Assembly: GCA_041494805.1 (NCBI GenBank)
Contig: JBGQBN010000001.1
Location: 186,001-250,000, forward strand
Origin: JBGQBN01 sp041494805
GTDB taxonomy: Bacteria > Acidobacteriota > Terriglobia > Terriglobales > Acidobacteriaceae
DNA length: 64,000 nt
Direction of reading: 5' to 3'
Positions 47,501 through 55,358 of the stretch are shown piece after piece (within the stretch, counting starts at the first letter, position 1; each line of letters opens with the position of its first letter). The notes under the pieces are model-generated. The model did not search any database and was not told where the DNA came from. It saw only the letters and a list, made by a program, of their open reading frames with translations. The translations under genes and the position numbers were made by a program.

Positions 47501-47841
47501 ATCGAATAGGAACCCTCGCCGTCGAACACGGGAGTCCAGGTAGTGCCGTCATTCGTAGTCTTCCACACGCCGCCAGAGGCCACGCCCACGTAGTACTCGG
47601 CCGGGTTTTTCGGATTGACCGCAAAAGCGATCACACGCCCGGAAGCCACAGCGGGACCGATCAGACGAAACTGAAGGCCGCTGAAAGTATCCGCAGTCAA
47701 GCCGCCCTTCTTTTCTGGCTCGGCGGCCTTGGCCGCCTCCGGTTTCTTCTCAGCCTCTTTCTTCTTCTCAGCAGCGGTGCTGAACGGCGTGAGGAATAAG
47801 AAGATAGCGAGGACAACGGGCAGGCAGCAGTATGACTTCAA
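44521..47841 (-). CDS. secreted BNR-repeat/VPS10-like beta-propeller protein
   Basis: A 1106-residue exported protein: signal peptide, a Lys/Glu/Ala-rich segment (residues 24-47), then about ten BNR-like repeats with Asp-box cores (for example STDKGATW, TTDGGATW, SDDGGKSW) over residues 50-720, and a C-terminal 300 residues with helical character. This is the sortilin-like glycosyl-hydrolase-type beta-propeller class. Function unknown. It lies upstream of the M28 peptidase gene. Confidence 0.85.
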   Translation of the reverse strand: MKSYCCLPVVLAIFLFLTPFSTAAEKKKEAEKKPEAAKAAEPEKKGGLTADTFSGLQFRLIGPAVASGRVIAFAVNPKNPAEYYVGVASGGVWKTTNDGTTWTPVFDGEGSYSIGWVVLDPYDPSVVWVGTGESNSQRSVGYGDGVYRSDDGGKSWKNLGLKKSEHIGRIVIDPRDSKVVYVAAEGPLWGPGGDRGLYKTTDGGATWKAVLTVSENTGVVDVAIDPLNPDILYAAAYQRRRHVFTLIDGGPESALYKSTDAGANWTKLKSGLPTEDMGRMGLAVSPADPNVVYATIEAANGKGGVFRSTDKGATWERRNEFDVGAMYYGQIIPDPKNVDRVYVMNVYVRASDDGGKTLHRINEVNHHGDNHALWIDPDNTKHCLMGSDGGVAETLDGFTSWQFKANLPTVQFYDVAVDNALPFYNVCGGTQDNYSWCGPSRTKNVNGIMNSDWFVTTGGDGFRSQVDPEDPNTVYSESQYGVLVRYDKRTGQELVIQPAEGKGEPPLRWNWDSPLIISPHSHTRLYFAANRLFRSDDRGNTWKAISGDLTRQTDRNKLPVMGKVWGPDAVAKNQSTSFYGNIVALAESPRKENLVYAGTDDGLIQVTTDGGSAWTKYDKFAGVPETTYVSRLAASSHDATTVYAAFDSHKNEDFKPYLLKSTDMGKTWASIAGDLPENGPVLGFAEDPVNPNLLFAGTEFGAFFTVDGGKKWIRLKGGLPTVAVRDMVIQARENDLVIATFGRGFYILDDITPLRQVKPETLLQDEALFPVKDALLYIERHPLGGTRKAFQGDALYTADNAPFGATFTYYLKEKLKTKKERRQEAEKEAAKKNQTLPYPTADELRAEAEASKPELYLMVYDESGAPIHRVEAAVGEGFHRVAWDLRYFAPSVTEAEDPDQDFPSAGAQGPLVMPGKYSVRLFKKVDGVVTELAKSQQFTVAVDSASSLTPGDLAEQEDFRGKVARLYRAVSGAISSANDLQTKLKAIRKALQDTPSAEPLSAAADSIEQRNSEILRALRGDVVLAARNENVSSSINDRITNIMEGERFAMTRPTQTHLDAYAIASDEFVLQIAKLRTLMQVDLAKLEKDMEAAGAPWTPGRIPEWQ

Positions 47842-48003
47842 GGTAAGCTCCTATCCACAGCGGCTACACGGAAGCGGTCTCCGCGGCAGGCATTTTTGTA
47901 CTTTTGCGAAACCGATATATATACAGGATTTGGGCCGTGGAAAGAAGCGCTGAGACGTAAAACCAGGTTTCCCGGAAGGCGCACAGGATAGAATCTTTGG
48001 CGT

Positions 48004-48474
48004 ATGCCGAAGAAATCCCACGGGCGTGGGCACGATACCCGCTACGTCCGCCTGCAGAAAAATTATTGCTTCGCCTGCGGCAAGGACAATGTCGACGGCA
48101 TGCGTCTGAAGTTCACCTACGACGAGGAACGCGACTGCTTCGCCTGCCGCTTCCGCCTGGGCAAGCGCTACACCGGACCGCCGGGACACTGTCATGGCGG
48201 CATTATCGCCACCATCCTGGATGAGGCCATGGGCAAGGTGAACAAGCTGCGCCACGTGGTGGCGCTGACTTCGCAGATCACGGTGAACTATCTGAAGCCC
48301 GTGCCACTGAACCACCCGCTCCGAGTGGAGTCGCGTGAGATGAAAGTTCGCGGACGACGGCACATCAACATGGCAGAGATTCTCAACCAGAAGAGCGAAG
48401 TACTGGCCCGTGGCCAGGGGATTTTCATTGCCATTGATCCAGCGCGGATGTTTGCCAAGTTCGTAGACAAATAA
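48004..48474 (+). CDS. PaaI-type thioesterase (hotdog fold)
   Basis: A 156-residue hotdog-fold protein, with FACGKDNVDGMRLKFTYDEE and HGGIIATILDEAMG as the active-site signature, and TVNYLKPVPLN. The N-terminal 15 residues are basic. Acyl-CoA thioesterase function is likely but the substrate is unknown. Confidence 0.82.
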   Translation: MPKKSHGRGHDTRYVRLQKNYCFACGKDNVDGMRLKFTYDEERDCFACRFRLGKRYTGPPGHCHGGIIATILDEAMGKVNKLRHVVALTSQITVNYLKPVPLNHPLRVESREMKVRGRRHINMAEILNQKSEVLARGQGIFIAIDPARMFAKFVDK

Positions 48475-48480
48475 CCGGAC

Positions 48481-49971
48481 TCACTGCGAGTGCGCTCGCT
48501 CGACCCGCTCCAACGCCAGCGCTAGCTGCTCAACTCCACGACGGAGTTCCTTGGCATCAACGGCAGCAAAGCCCAGAACCAACCCCTGCTTCTTCAGCTG
48601 GCCTGAAGCGTATCGGCTGAGCGGAACGACCTCGACATCATACTTGGCGGCAGCCACGGCAGCCTGATCCGCACTGATCCCGCTCTGCAACCAACCCACG
48701 GTTTGCAGACCAGCCTCAACGCTCGGAATTTCGAGCATTCCAGACAGCCGCCGCCGGGCGCAATCCAGGAATACGGAAAGCCGTTCGGCATAGAGCTCGC
48801 GCATCCTCCGGATGTGCCGTGCAAAATGTCCTTCGGTGATGAAGTCGCAAAGCACCGCCTGGTCGATGAGAGGAGCATGACGCATGCTCACCGACTGCGC
48901 CGCCGCAAACCGATCCACCATGCCCGCAGGAACCACCAGATACGCCAGGCGCAGCGCGGGGAAGAGAACTTCGTTGAAGCTCCCGGCAAAGATTACTGCC
49001 CCAGCCCGATCCAACCCCTGCAGCGCCGGGATGGGTCTTCCCGAGTAGCGATACTCGCTGTCGTAGTCATCCTCGAAAATGAGGGTGCGCGACCGCCGCG
49101 CCCACTCCAGCAGCGCCAACCGCCGCCGCAGGCTCATGGTCACCCCTAACGGAAATTGATGCGCCGGAGTCACATACACTAGCTTGGCATGTCCCCAGCG
49201 CCGCTGCCCAAGCTCCGGATCCAAGCCCTCCGAATCGACCGGCACCGCACACACTTTCGCGCCGACAGCGCGGAACACAATGTCTGCCCCCGGATACCCC
49301 GGTTCCTCCATCCACACCGGGTCTCCCGCGTTCAGCAACAAGTGGGCAGCGCGTTCAAGCGCCTCCTGCACCCCGGAGATAATGAGCACCTGGTCCGCAG
49401 AGCACTTCACTCCGCGCGCAGTGTTCAGATAGTCCGCCACGGCTTCACGTAGCGGGCGGTACCCCAGAGCTTCGCCACCAGCTAGCAGGTGGGTGGAGAC
49501 CCGCCGCAGCCGCCGCGCCGCCACCTGCGCCCAAAGCAAAGTTGGAAAGGCGTCGAGCGCAGCCTGGTTGGCGCGGAACGCCCGAGTCGTGCGTGGTTCG
49601 CCTCCGGGAAAGGGTCTGAGCTGCTTGGCGTATGCCGACCACGCCACCCGGCGCGGCTGCGATGCTCTCTCCCGGCTGGGTCGGCCGACCTGCAGAAACT
49701 CCTCGGGAAGTACTTGACTGACGTACGTGCCCGCTCCAACCCTGCCCGCCACGTAACCTTCGGACTTTAGCTGTTCAAAGGCTGCGACCACCGTCGCCCG
49801 TGAAAGCCGGTACTGCAGCGCCAAATCACGAGTGGCGGGAAGCCGCGCACCCGGCTTTAACCGGCCGGCGAGAATGGAAGAGCGGAGTTCTTCGTAGAAC
49901 CACCGATACAAGGGAATCCCCGAGGCCGGTGGCGGAAGGCTCAGAGGCAGCGTAGTGACGTGTTTGGGCAT
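48481..49971 (-). CDS. pdxR: MocR/PdxR-family regulator lacking the PLP lysine
   Basis: A 496-residue GntR-type winged helix (residues 21-86, SRATVVAAFEQLKSEGYVAGRVG) fused to an aminotransferase-fold domain. It lies upstream of and divergent from a cupin and pdxST, the standard PdxR position, so control of vitamin B6 synthesis is inferred. The conserved segment G[TS]F[SN]KxLFPxLRL of the family reads GSFNEVLFPALRL: Glu at residue 334 (codon GAA, 48970-48972) where the PLP-binding lysine is expected. The ATG at 49971 gives the standard N-terminus; the frame itself opens at 50100. Confidence 0.85.
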   Translation of the reverse strand: MPKHVTTLPLSLPPPASGIPLYRWFYEELRSSILAGRLKPGARLPATRDLALQYRLSRATVVAAFEQLKSEGYVAGRVGAGTYVSQVLPEEFLQVGRPSRERASQPRRVAWSAYAKQLRPFPGGEPRTTRAFRANQAALDAFPTLLWAQVAARRLRRVSTHLLAGGEALGYRPLREAVADYLNTARGVKCSADQVLIISGVQEALERAAHLLLNAGDPVWMEEPGYPGADIVFRAVGAKVCAVPVDSEGLDPELGQRRWGHAKLVYVTPAHQFPLGVTMSLRRRLALLEWARRSRTLIFEDDYDSEYRYSGRPIPALQGLDRAGAVIFAGSFNEVLFPALRLAYLVVPAGMVDRFAAAQSVSMRHAPLIDQAVLCDFITEGHFARHIRRMRELYAERLSVFLDCARRRLSGMLEIPSVEAGLQTVGWLQSGISADQAAVAAAKYDVEVVPLSRYASGQLKKQGLVLGFAAVDAKELRRGVEQLALALERVERAHSQ

Positions 49972-50001
49972 GGCAAAGTGGTATGCATAGAATACCGTAA
50001 A

Positions 50002-50022
50002 TGGACCTTTGGATAAGTCCAA
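50002..50022. promoter_or_regulatory. candidate PdxR operator
   Basis: Overlapping inverted repeats TGGAC...GTCCA (50002-50021) and TTGGA-N4-TCCAA (50009-50022) in the pdxR-cupin intergenic region. Confidence 0.4.
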
Positions 50023-50110
50023 TATGTAAGTAGAGTCATTCTTGACAGGCTGCGGAAAACGGGCGCGCACTGCTTCCGCGTCTCCTCCTGCCGAGTGCAA
50101 GATCGGGAGG

Positions 50111-50129
50111 GCACGACTTCCAGTCGTGC
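50111..50129. repeat. hairpin repeat upstream of the cupin gene
   Basis: Eight-base stem GCACGACT/AGTCGTGC with a TCC loop. Confidence 0.55.
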
Positions 50130-50216
50130 CGCAAGGTCGTGCCGAATGTGTCCGCGCGTTAGCGCCTGAGGTTAGCAGGTCTGGCCTGGTGCCATTCTTG
50201 CGAAGGACGAATCATC

Positions 50217-50576
50217 ATGGAAAAAGTAAACCTCGCCCAGAAGTTCGCGCAGATCAAGGAATATTGGAAGCCCTACATCGCCGCCGAACTCAACGGCCAG
50301 CTAGTCAAGCTCGACAAGCTGAAGGGCGAATTCATATGGCATCAGCACGAAAATGAAGACGAGATGTTCCTGGTAGTCAAGGGCCGGTTCCGCATGGAGT
50401 TCCGCGACCGCCATGTTTGGCTGGAGGAAGGCGAATTCATCGTAGTGCCGCGCGGCACCGAACACCGGCCGGTAGCTGAGGAAGAGGCCTGGATTGTGCT
50501 CTTCGAGCCAGCTTCCACGCTGAACACCGGCAACGTACAAAACGAAATGACTCTGCGGGAACTGGAGCGGGTCTAA
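50217..50576 (+). CDS. cupin domain protein
   Basis: A 119-residue single-cupin protein. Metal-binding cupin motif 1 is visible (HQHENEDEMFLVVKGRFRME) and motif 2 as PRGTEHRPVAE. Its place between pdxR and pdxS makes a role in B6 metabolism or its regulation possible; the function is not known. Confidence 0.8.
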   Translation: MEKVNLAQKFAQIKEYWKPYIAAELNGQLVKLDKLKGEFIWHQHENEDEMFLVVKGRFRMEFRDRHVWLEEGEFIVVPRGTEHRPVAEEEAWIVLFEPASTLNTGNVQNEMTLRELERV

Positions 50577-50580
50577 AAAA

Positions 50581-50661
50581 GTAGCGCCGGCATCCTGCCG
50601 GCTGTCCGGAGGGCGTCCTCGCCCTCCGGCTGCGGGCGGCACGCTCGGACGGCGGCGCTAC
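50581..50661. repeat. multibranched hairpin element upstream of pdxS
   Basis: Two perfect hairpins, GCCGGCA/TGCCGGC (50586-50602) and CCGGAGGGCG/CGCCCTCCGG (50606-50629), enclosed by an outer stem GTAGCGCCG/CGGCGCTAC (50581-50589 with 50653-50661). It fills the gap between the cupin stop and the pdxS start. Confidence 0.6.
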
Positions 50662-50679
50662 CTATGAAAGGAAAACACT

Positions 50680-51600
50680 ATGTCGCAGAACAATGGCAAC
50701 CCAACCAGCCTACGCCTGAAGACCGGCCTGGCGGAGATGTTAAAGGGCGGCGTCATCATGGACGTCACCAATGCCGAGCAGGCCACGATTGCCGAAAAGG
50801 CCGGCGCGGTCGCGGTAATGGCGCTGGAACGCGTACCCGCACAGATTCGCGCCGAAGGCGGTGTGGCCCGCATGGCTTCGCCCAAGAAGATTCGGGAAAT
50901 CATGGCGGCGGTGTCCATTCCGGTAATGGCCAAGTGCCGCATCGGGCATTTTGCGGAAGCCCAAATTCTCCAGGAGCTCGGTGTGGACTACATTGACGAG
51001 TCCGAAGTGCTCACCCCCGCCGATGAAGCCCACCACGTGGACAAGCATGCTTTCACAGTCCCATTCGTCTGCGGCGCCCGCAACCTGGGCGAAGCCCTGC
51101 GGCGCATTGCCGAGGGCGCAGCCCTGATCCGCACCAAGGGCGAAGCGGGCACGGGCGACGTGGTCCACGCCGTAAAACACATGCGGCAGATCGTGCAGGA
51201 GATGAAGATCCTGACCGTACTGGGCGAAGAGGAACTCTACGCCAAAGCCAAAGAACACCAGGCACCCTACGAACTGGTGCGGATCGTCGCCAAAGCAGGG
51301 AAGCTGCCAGTGCCGAATTTCTCCGCCGGCGGCATTGCCACTCCCGCCGACGCATCGCTGGTGATGCAGCTTGGCGCCGAAGCCGTGTTCGTGGGCTCTG
51401 GCATCTTCATGCAGGATTCGACCACTTTCGCCGAACCCGAAGAAGCCGAGAAGCGTGCCCGTGCCATCGTGCGAGCCACCACCCACTATCAGGACCCTAA
51501 AGTATTACTTGAAGTGAGTGAGAATCTGACTGGAGCGATGAAGGGATTGGCCGTGGCTGCGCTGGATGAGGCCCACATGCTGCAGACCAGGGGTTGGTAA
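50680..51600 (+). CDS. pdxS: pyridoxal 5'-phosphate synthase lyase subunit
   Basis: A 306-residue PdxS of the DXP-independent PLP pathway, making PLP from ribose-5-phosphate, glyceraldehyde-3-phosphate and ammonia supplied by PdxT. Family signatures: GGVIMDVTNAEQATIAEKAGAVAVMALERVP, the catalytic Lys in VMAKCRIGH, and LIRTKGEAGTG. A large hairpin lies between it and pdxT. Confidence 0.95.
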   Translation: MSQNNGNPTSLRLKTGLAEMLKGGVIMDVTNAEQATIAEKAGAVAVMALERVPAQIRAEGGVARMASPKKIREIMAAVSIPVMAKCRIGHFAEAQILQELGVDYIDESEVLTPADEAHHVDKHAFTVPFVCGARNLGEALRRIAEGAALIRTKGEAGTGDVVHAVKHMRQIVQEMKILTVLGEEELYAKAKEHQAPYELVRIVAKAGKLPVPNFSAGGIATPADASLVMQLGAEAVFVGSGIFMQDSTTFAEPEEAEKRARAIVRATTHYQDPKVLLEVSENLTGAMKGLAVAALDEAHMLQTRGW

Positions 51601-51603
51601 ACC

Positions 51604-51689
51604 AGCACCCAGCAGTCAGCACTCCGCATTCAGCCATCCACGAGCATCGAGCTGCAGGACCGAATGCTGAGTGCTGACTGCTGAGTGCT
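51604..51689 (+). terminator. long inverted repeat with T-run between pdxS and pdxT
   Basis: Arms 51604-51631 and 51662-51689 are complementary at 26 of 28 positions and are followed by TTTT. It is shaped like a terminator or attenuator, but pdxT starts only 13 bases after it. Confidence 0.55.
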
Positions 51690-51702
51690 TTTTCAATCGA
51701 CT

Positions 51703-52269
51703 ATGAAGATAGGCGTTCTAGCCCTCCAGGGCGATTTTGTCGCCCACCGCAAACGGCTCGAAGAGCTGAGCGCCGAAGTTGTGCTCGTCAAAAAACCTGA
51801 ACAACTCGACGAAATCGACGGCCTGGTGATTCCCGGCGGGGAGTCGGGCACGTTCCTAAAGCTGCTGGGCGAAGCGGGTTTCGAGAAGCTGAAGCAATTC
51901 GTGCGGTCGAAGCCGACCTTCGGCACCTGCGCCGGAGCCATCCTGCTGGCCAGCGAAGTGGAGAACCCTCAGCAGGCGGGCCTGGGCGCCATCGATATCC
52001 GCATCCGCCGCAACGCCTACGGCCGCCAGATCGACAGCTCCATCCGCCAAGGCAAACTGGGCGATTCGCCAATCGAGATGGTATTCATTCGCGCCCCCAA
52101 GATCGAACGCGTGGGCCCGGGAGTTGAAGTGATCGCCACCGAGGGCAGTGATCCGGTGGCCGTGCAGCAGGGAAGAGTGATGGCCGCCACGTTCCATCCA
52201 GAACTCTCCGAGGATACGCGAGTGCATCGCGCCTTTCTCGCCTTGGTCGGCAACGGCAACAGCCGTTGA
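51703..52269 (+). CDS. pdxT: pyridoxal 5'-phosphate synthase glutaminase subunit
   Basis: A 188-residue class I glutamine amidotransferase subunit. The catalytic Cys is in FGTCAGAIL, and His/Glu in TFHPELSED; GVLALQGDFVAHRK is the family N-terminus. It supplies ammonia to PdxS. The ATG at 51703 is preferred over 51685. Confidence 0.94.
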   Translation: MKIGVLALQGDFVAHRKRLEELSAEVVLVKKPEQLDEIDGLVIPGGESGTFLKLLGEAGFEKLKQFVRSKPTFGTCAGAILLASEVENPQQAGLGAIDIRIRRNAYGRQIDSSIRQGKLGDSPIEMVFIRAPKIERVGPGVEVIATEGSDPVAVQQGRVMAATFHPELSEDTRVHRAFLALVGNGNSR

Positions 52270-52279
52270 CCCGGCAGCT

Positions 52280-54925
52280 TTATTTCTCCATCTCCGAAGC
52301 CCAGTTTAGAAGCACGGAGAGCGGCGCGGCATTGGCTTCGTCCACCTTGGTGGCAATCAGGAATCTCCGTCCGTCGGCACTCACGTCGTAGGAGAAGACA
52401 TCCTGCGAGGAAATCGGCTGCCGCCGGTGGGTCTGAAACAGCGTAACCGGGGAACCGGCTTCGAAGCTGACGCCGGTCGTCACCGGCGCCGCCATCATTT
52501 TTCCGTCCGGCGACAGATAGAACAATTCCTTGCCGTCCTGTCGCCACCTCGGCTCCTGCCCTCCTCCGGTCGACACCTGCCACTTCCCGTTGCCACCGGG
52601 AAAGGGGGAAACGTAAATCTCCATTTTGCCCGTCTCATTCGAGGCGTACGCCATCCAGCGGCCGTCGGGTGAGAATTGGGTGCCCCGTACCGTCCACTGG
52701 GCCTGCATCAGCGGCTTGGCCACACGCTGCGGCCAGGAGAGCGACCACAACTCGGTTCCTTTCCGGATCAATATGTACTTGCCGTCGCGCGACCAGTCCC
52801 AGGCATTGCCTATGCCATCGCCAAAGTCGAATAGCTCCTCCTCAGAGCCGGACCCATCGGTGTTTTTCAAGTAGAGGCGAAACTTGAGGCTGCGGTTCGA
52901 GGCGATCAGGACTTGCTTACCATCGGGGCTCCAGACCGGCGCTTGATCCAACGCCGGATCGAAGGTAAGCCGAGTGGTTGTATCGCGGGCCGGCTCATGG
53001 ATCCAAATATCGACGTTGCGTCCGTCCGGATCGGTTTGGTCGGCAGCGACCCTGTGCCCGTCGGGCGAAAGCTGCACGTTGTTGTACCACGCAGGCACAC
53101 CGACCGTGCCCGCCGGCTTTCCGCTTCGCTCGAACCAGGTCAATTGGGACAGGTACGCGCCCTTTCCGGTTTGCGTGACCAGGATGTCCCCGCTGGAGAC
53201 ACTGAAAATGGCCCTGTACACCTGCGGAAAATACAGCACCTCGTCGCTCAAGGTGTGCGGCTCGCCGCTCAGAACATAGTGCCGCCGGTCGAACGATTGT
53301 GCCAGCAGTGTCTTGTCGCGCATGTAGACCAGGTAGCCCGGCTCTGCATAGGACGCGTTCGCGCTCGCGCTCACCAGGAAGCGTCTTTCCGTTGAATCCA
53401 GCGATCCCAGAAAAATCGCGTTGATGCCTGGCTTTCCACTGAAATTGGCTGCTAGGTAAATAAAGTGTTTTCCATCCGGCAGGAAAGCCGGCCAGCGGTG
53501 GCTGGCTTCAGAGCGTGATGTGTCTACCTTAGTCAATTCCACCGGAGAGCCTCCCCACGACGGCACTCGGTACAACGTTGCCAGTGCGTCGGGAGAAAAT
53601 ACGATTACACCATCCCGGTTCCACGCTCCGCCGCGCCCGTTAGGCGCATCACACAGCACCTGCGACTGTCCTCCTGAGACATCCACCTTCTTGAGTTTGC
53701 CGTCAGCAAAGAACCCGATCGATTTTCCGTCCGGCGACCAGAATGGGTAGGATGCCCCTTGCGTCCCCTCCAACGAAGTGGTCCGTCGGCCTCCGACTTC
53801 ATACGTCCACAGCATGTAGTCGTTGGCCTGCGCGGAATAGGCGACCATCGCGAGTATCCGTCCGTCTGGCGACAAAGCCAGGTCGTTCGCGGCAAACCGC
53901 ACGGATGTGTGGAAATACATTGGTGGTGGGCGCCGGCTGCTTGCCTTCCACCAGCCCGCGCCAGCGGCGATCACCAACAGAAAAAACATAGCGGCCAACA
54001 GCCAGCTCGTTCGCTCCCACCTCCTGTGCCCAGCTGCGACCCGTCCCGCTTCTCCTGCCTGCGAGCCGCCTTCGGCAATCCACTTCAGTTGCAGTTTTAC
54101 GTCGTGCGCGGTTTGGAAGCGCCCATCGGGATCCTTCGTCAGGCAGCTTCGGACCACGTAGTCCAGCGCCGGCGGCGACATCGGTCGGCTAGCGGCAATC
54201 GGTTCCGGATCTTTTTCCAGAATGGCTGACGCCACGCTGATCTGGCTCTTGCCCGGAAACGCCCTCTTCCCCGTGATCATTTCGTACAGCACTGCGCCCA
54301 AAGCAAAGATGTCGCTACGGGCATCGGCTTCGCGCCCCTGCAGTTGTTCCGGCGACATGTACTGGAAAGTGCCAACGATCGTGCCTTCCTCCGTAAGCGG
54401 CTGCCCGGCGGCCACCGCGGTTAAGGCCGAAGCGCCCGACGACGGCGACATCGCTTCCTTGGCCAGTCCGAAGTCCATCAGCTTCGCCCCGGACTTGGTC
54501 AGCATGATGTTCCCTGGCTTCAGGTCGCGGTGGACCACGCCGCTGCGGTGCGCCTTCTCCAACCCTTCGCAAATCTCCACCCCATACCTCAGCACCTGCT
54601 CCGGCGGCAGCGGCCCTTTCAGCAAGCGATCGGCCAGCGTCTCTCCTTCCAGAAACTCCATTACCAGAAAATCCACCCCGTCCTGTCGCCCGACGTCATA
54701 CAAGGTGCAGATGTTGGGATGGTTCAGAGAAGAAATCGACCTGGCCTCGCGGTCGAAGCGCTGTCTGGCTTCAGGTTTGTCCGAAAGATGCGGAGGCAGA
54801 ATCTTGACCGCGACGGTGCGGTCGAGGCGTGTATCCCGCGCCCGGTACACCTCGCCCATGCCGCCTGCGCCTACCGGCGATTGGATCTCATACGGCCCGA
54901 GTTTGGTGCCAGAGGTGAGGGCCAT
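52280..54925 (-). CDS. Ser/Thr protein kinase with TolB/WD40-like receptor domain
   Basis: An 881-residue membrane kinase. Residues 1-270 are the kinase: GAGGMGEVYRARD, AVKIL, VVHRDLKPGNIML, LMDFGLAKE. A membrane segment lies at about 310-330 (WLLAAMFFLLVIAAGAGWW), and residues 340-880 form PD40/TolB-type beta-propeller repeats (SPDGRILAMVAYS, SPDGKSIGFFADG). It probably senses an envelope signal. The C-terminal family signature (DGRRFLIATK...NWASEMEK) also appears in a fragment at 60063-60293. Confidence 0.9.
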   Translation of the reverse strand: MALTSGTKLGPYEIQSPVGAGGMGEVYRARDTRLDRTVAVKILPPHLSDKPEARQRFDREARSISSLNHPNICTLYDVGRQDGVDFLVMEFLEGETLADRLLKGPLPPEQVLRYGVEICEGLEKAHRSGVVHRDLKPGNIMLTKSGAKLMDFGLAKEAMSPSSGASALTAVAAGQPLTEEGTIVGTFQYMSPEQLQGREADARSDIFALGAVLYEMITGKRAFPGKSQISVASAILEKDPEPIAASRPMSPPALDYVVRSCLTKDPDGRFQTAHDVKLQLKWIAEGGSQAGEAGRVAAGHRRWERTSWLLAAMFFLLVIAAGAGWWKASSRRPPPMYFHTSVRFAANDLALSPDGRILAMVAYSAQANDYMLWTYEVGGRRTTSLEGTQGASYPFWSPDGKSIGFFADGKLKKVDVSGGQSQVLCDAPNGRGGAWNRDGVIVFSPDALATLYRVPSWGGSPVELTKVDTSRSEASHRWPAFLPDGKHFIYLAANFSGKPGINAIFLGSLDSTERRFLVSASANASYAEPGYLVYMRDKTLLAQSFDRRHYVLSGEPHTLSDEVLYFPQVYRAIFSVSSGDILVTQTGKGAYLSQLTWFERSGKPAGTVGVPAWYNNVQLSPDGHRVAADQTDPDGRNVDIWIHEPARDTTTRLTFDPALDQAPVWSPDGKQVLIASNRSLKFRLYLKNTDGSGSEEELFDFGDGIGNAWDWSRDGKYILIRKGTELWSLSWPQRVAKPLMQAQWTVRGTQFSPDGRWMAYASNETGKMEIYVSPFPGGNGKWQVSTGGGQEPRWRQDGKELFYLSPDGKMMAAPVTTGVSFEAGSPVTLFQTHRRQPISSQDVFSYDVSADGRRFLIATKVDEANAAPLSVLLNWASEMEK

Positions 54926-55331
54926 GCGTGCGCGCCATTATATTCCCCAGGAAGGGCGTTGCAGCGGATCCGACGATTCCGGACGAATTGTCGCTCACTC
55001 TCCACAAGGTTGTGTCCGAGCAGGCCGTGATACGACCGCGATCCCGATGATGGCCACGAGCCACATCTGCGAGTCGCCGACTACGCGACCAAGTGGTATC
55101 CACCCGCGACGAGAACGCTCGGCGGTGCGATGAACGGATGGGCGATTACGAAGGCTAATGCCAAGAGAGGCTCCCCAAGATCCGTAATACACTGAAGCGA
55201 CTTATCCGGCCAATCTCTGCCGAAGGGGACGGTATGCAGCGCTGAAGCTTCCGCGAGAATAACACCCCGAGAGGTCGCGGGCTGATCCTCCACTCCCCAA
55301 TTTGCTCTGCACGGGTGGTAGCAGACTGCGG
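54926..55331. other. intergenic region without recognised gene
   Basis: About 400 bases between the kinase and glycosyltransferase genes, divergent. No convincing gene, RNA or repeat is seen apart from a TATAAT just after it. Confidence 0.5.
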
Positions 55332-55337
55332 TATAAT
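55332..55337 (+). promoter_or_regulatory. -10 element TATAAT of the glycosyltransferase gene
   Basis: A perfect TATAAT 22 bases before the ATG at 55359. No convincing -35 is seen. Confidence 0.45.
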
Positions 55338-55358
55338 CCCTTTCGCACCGACCCTGTC

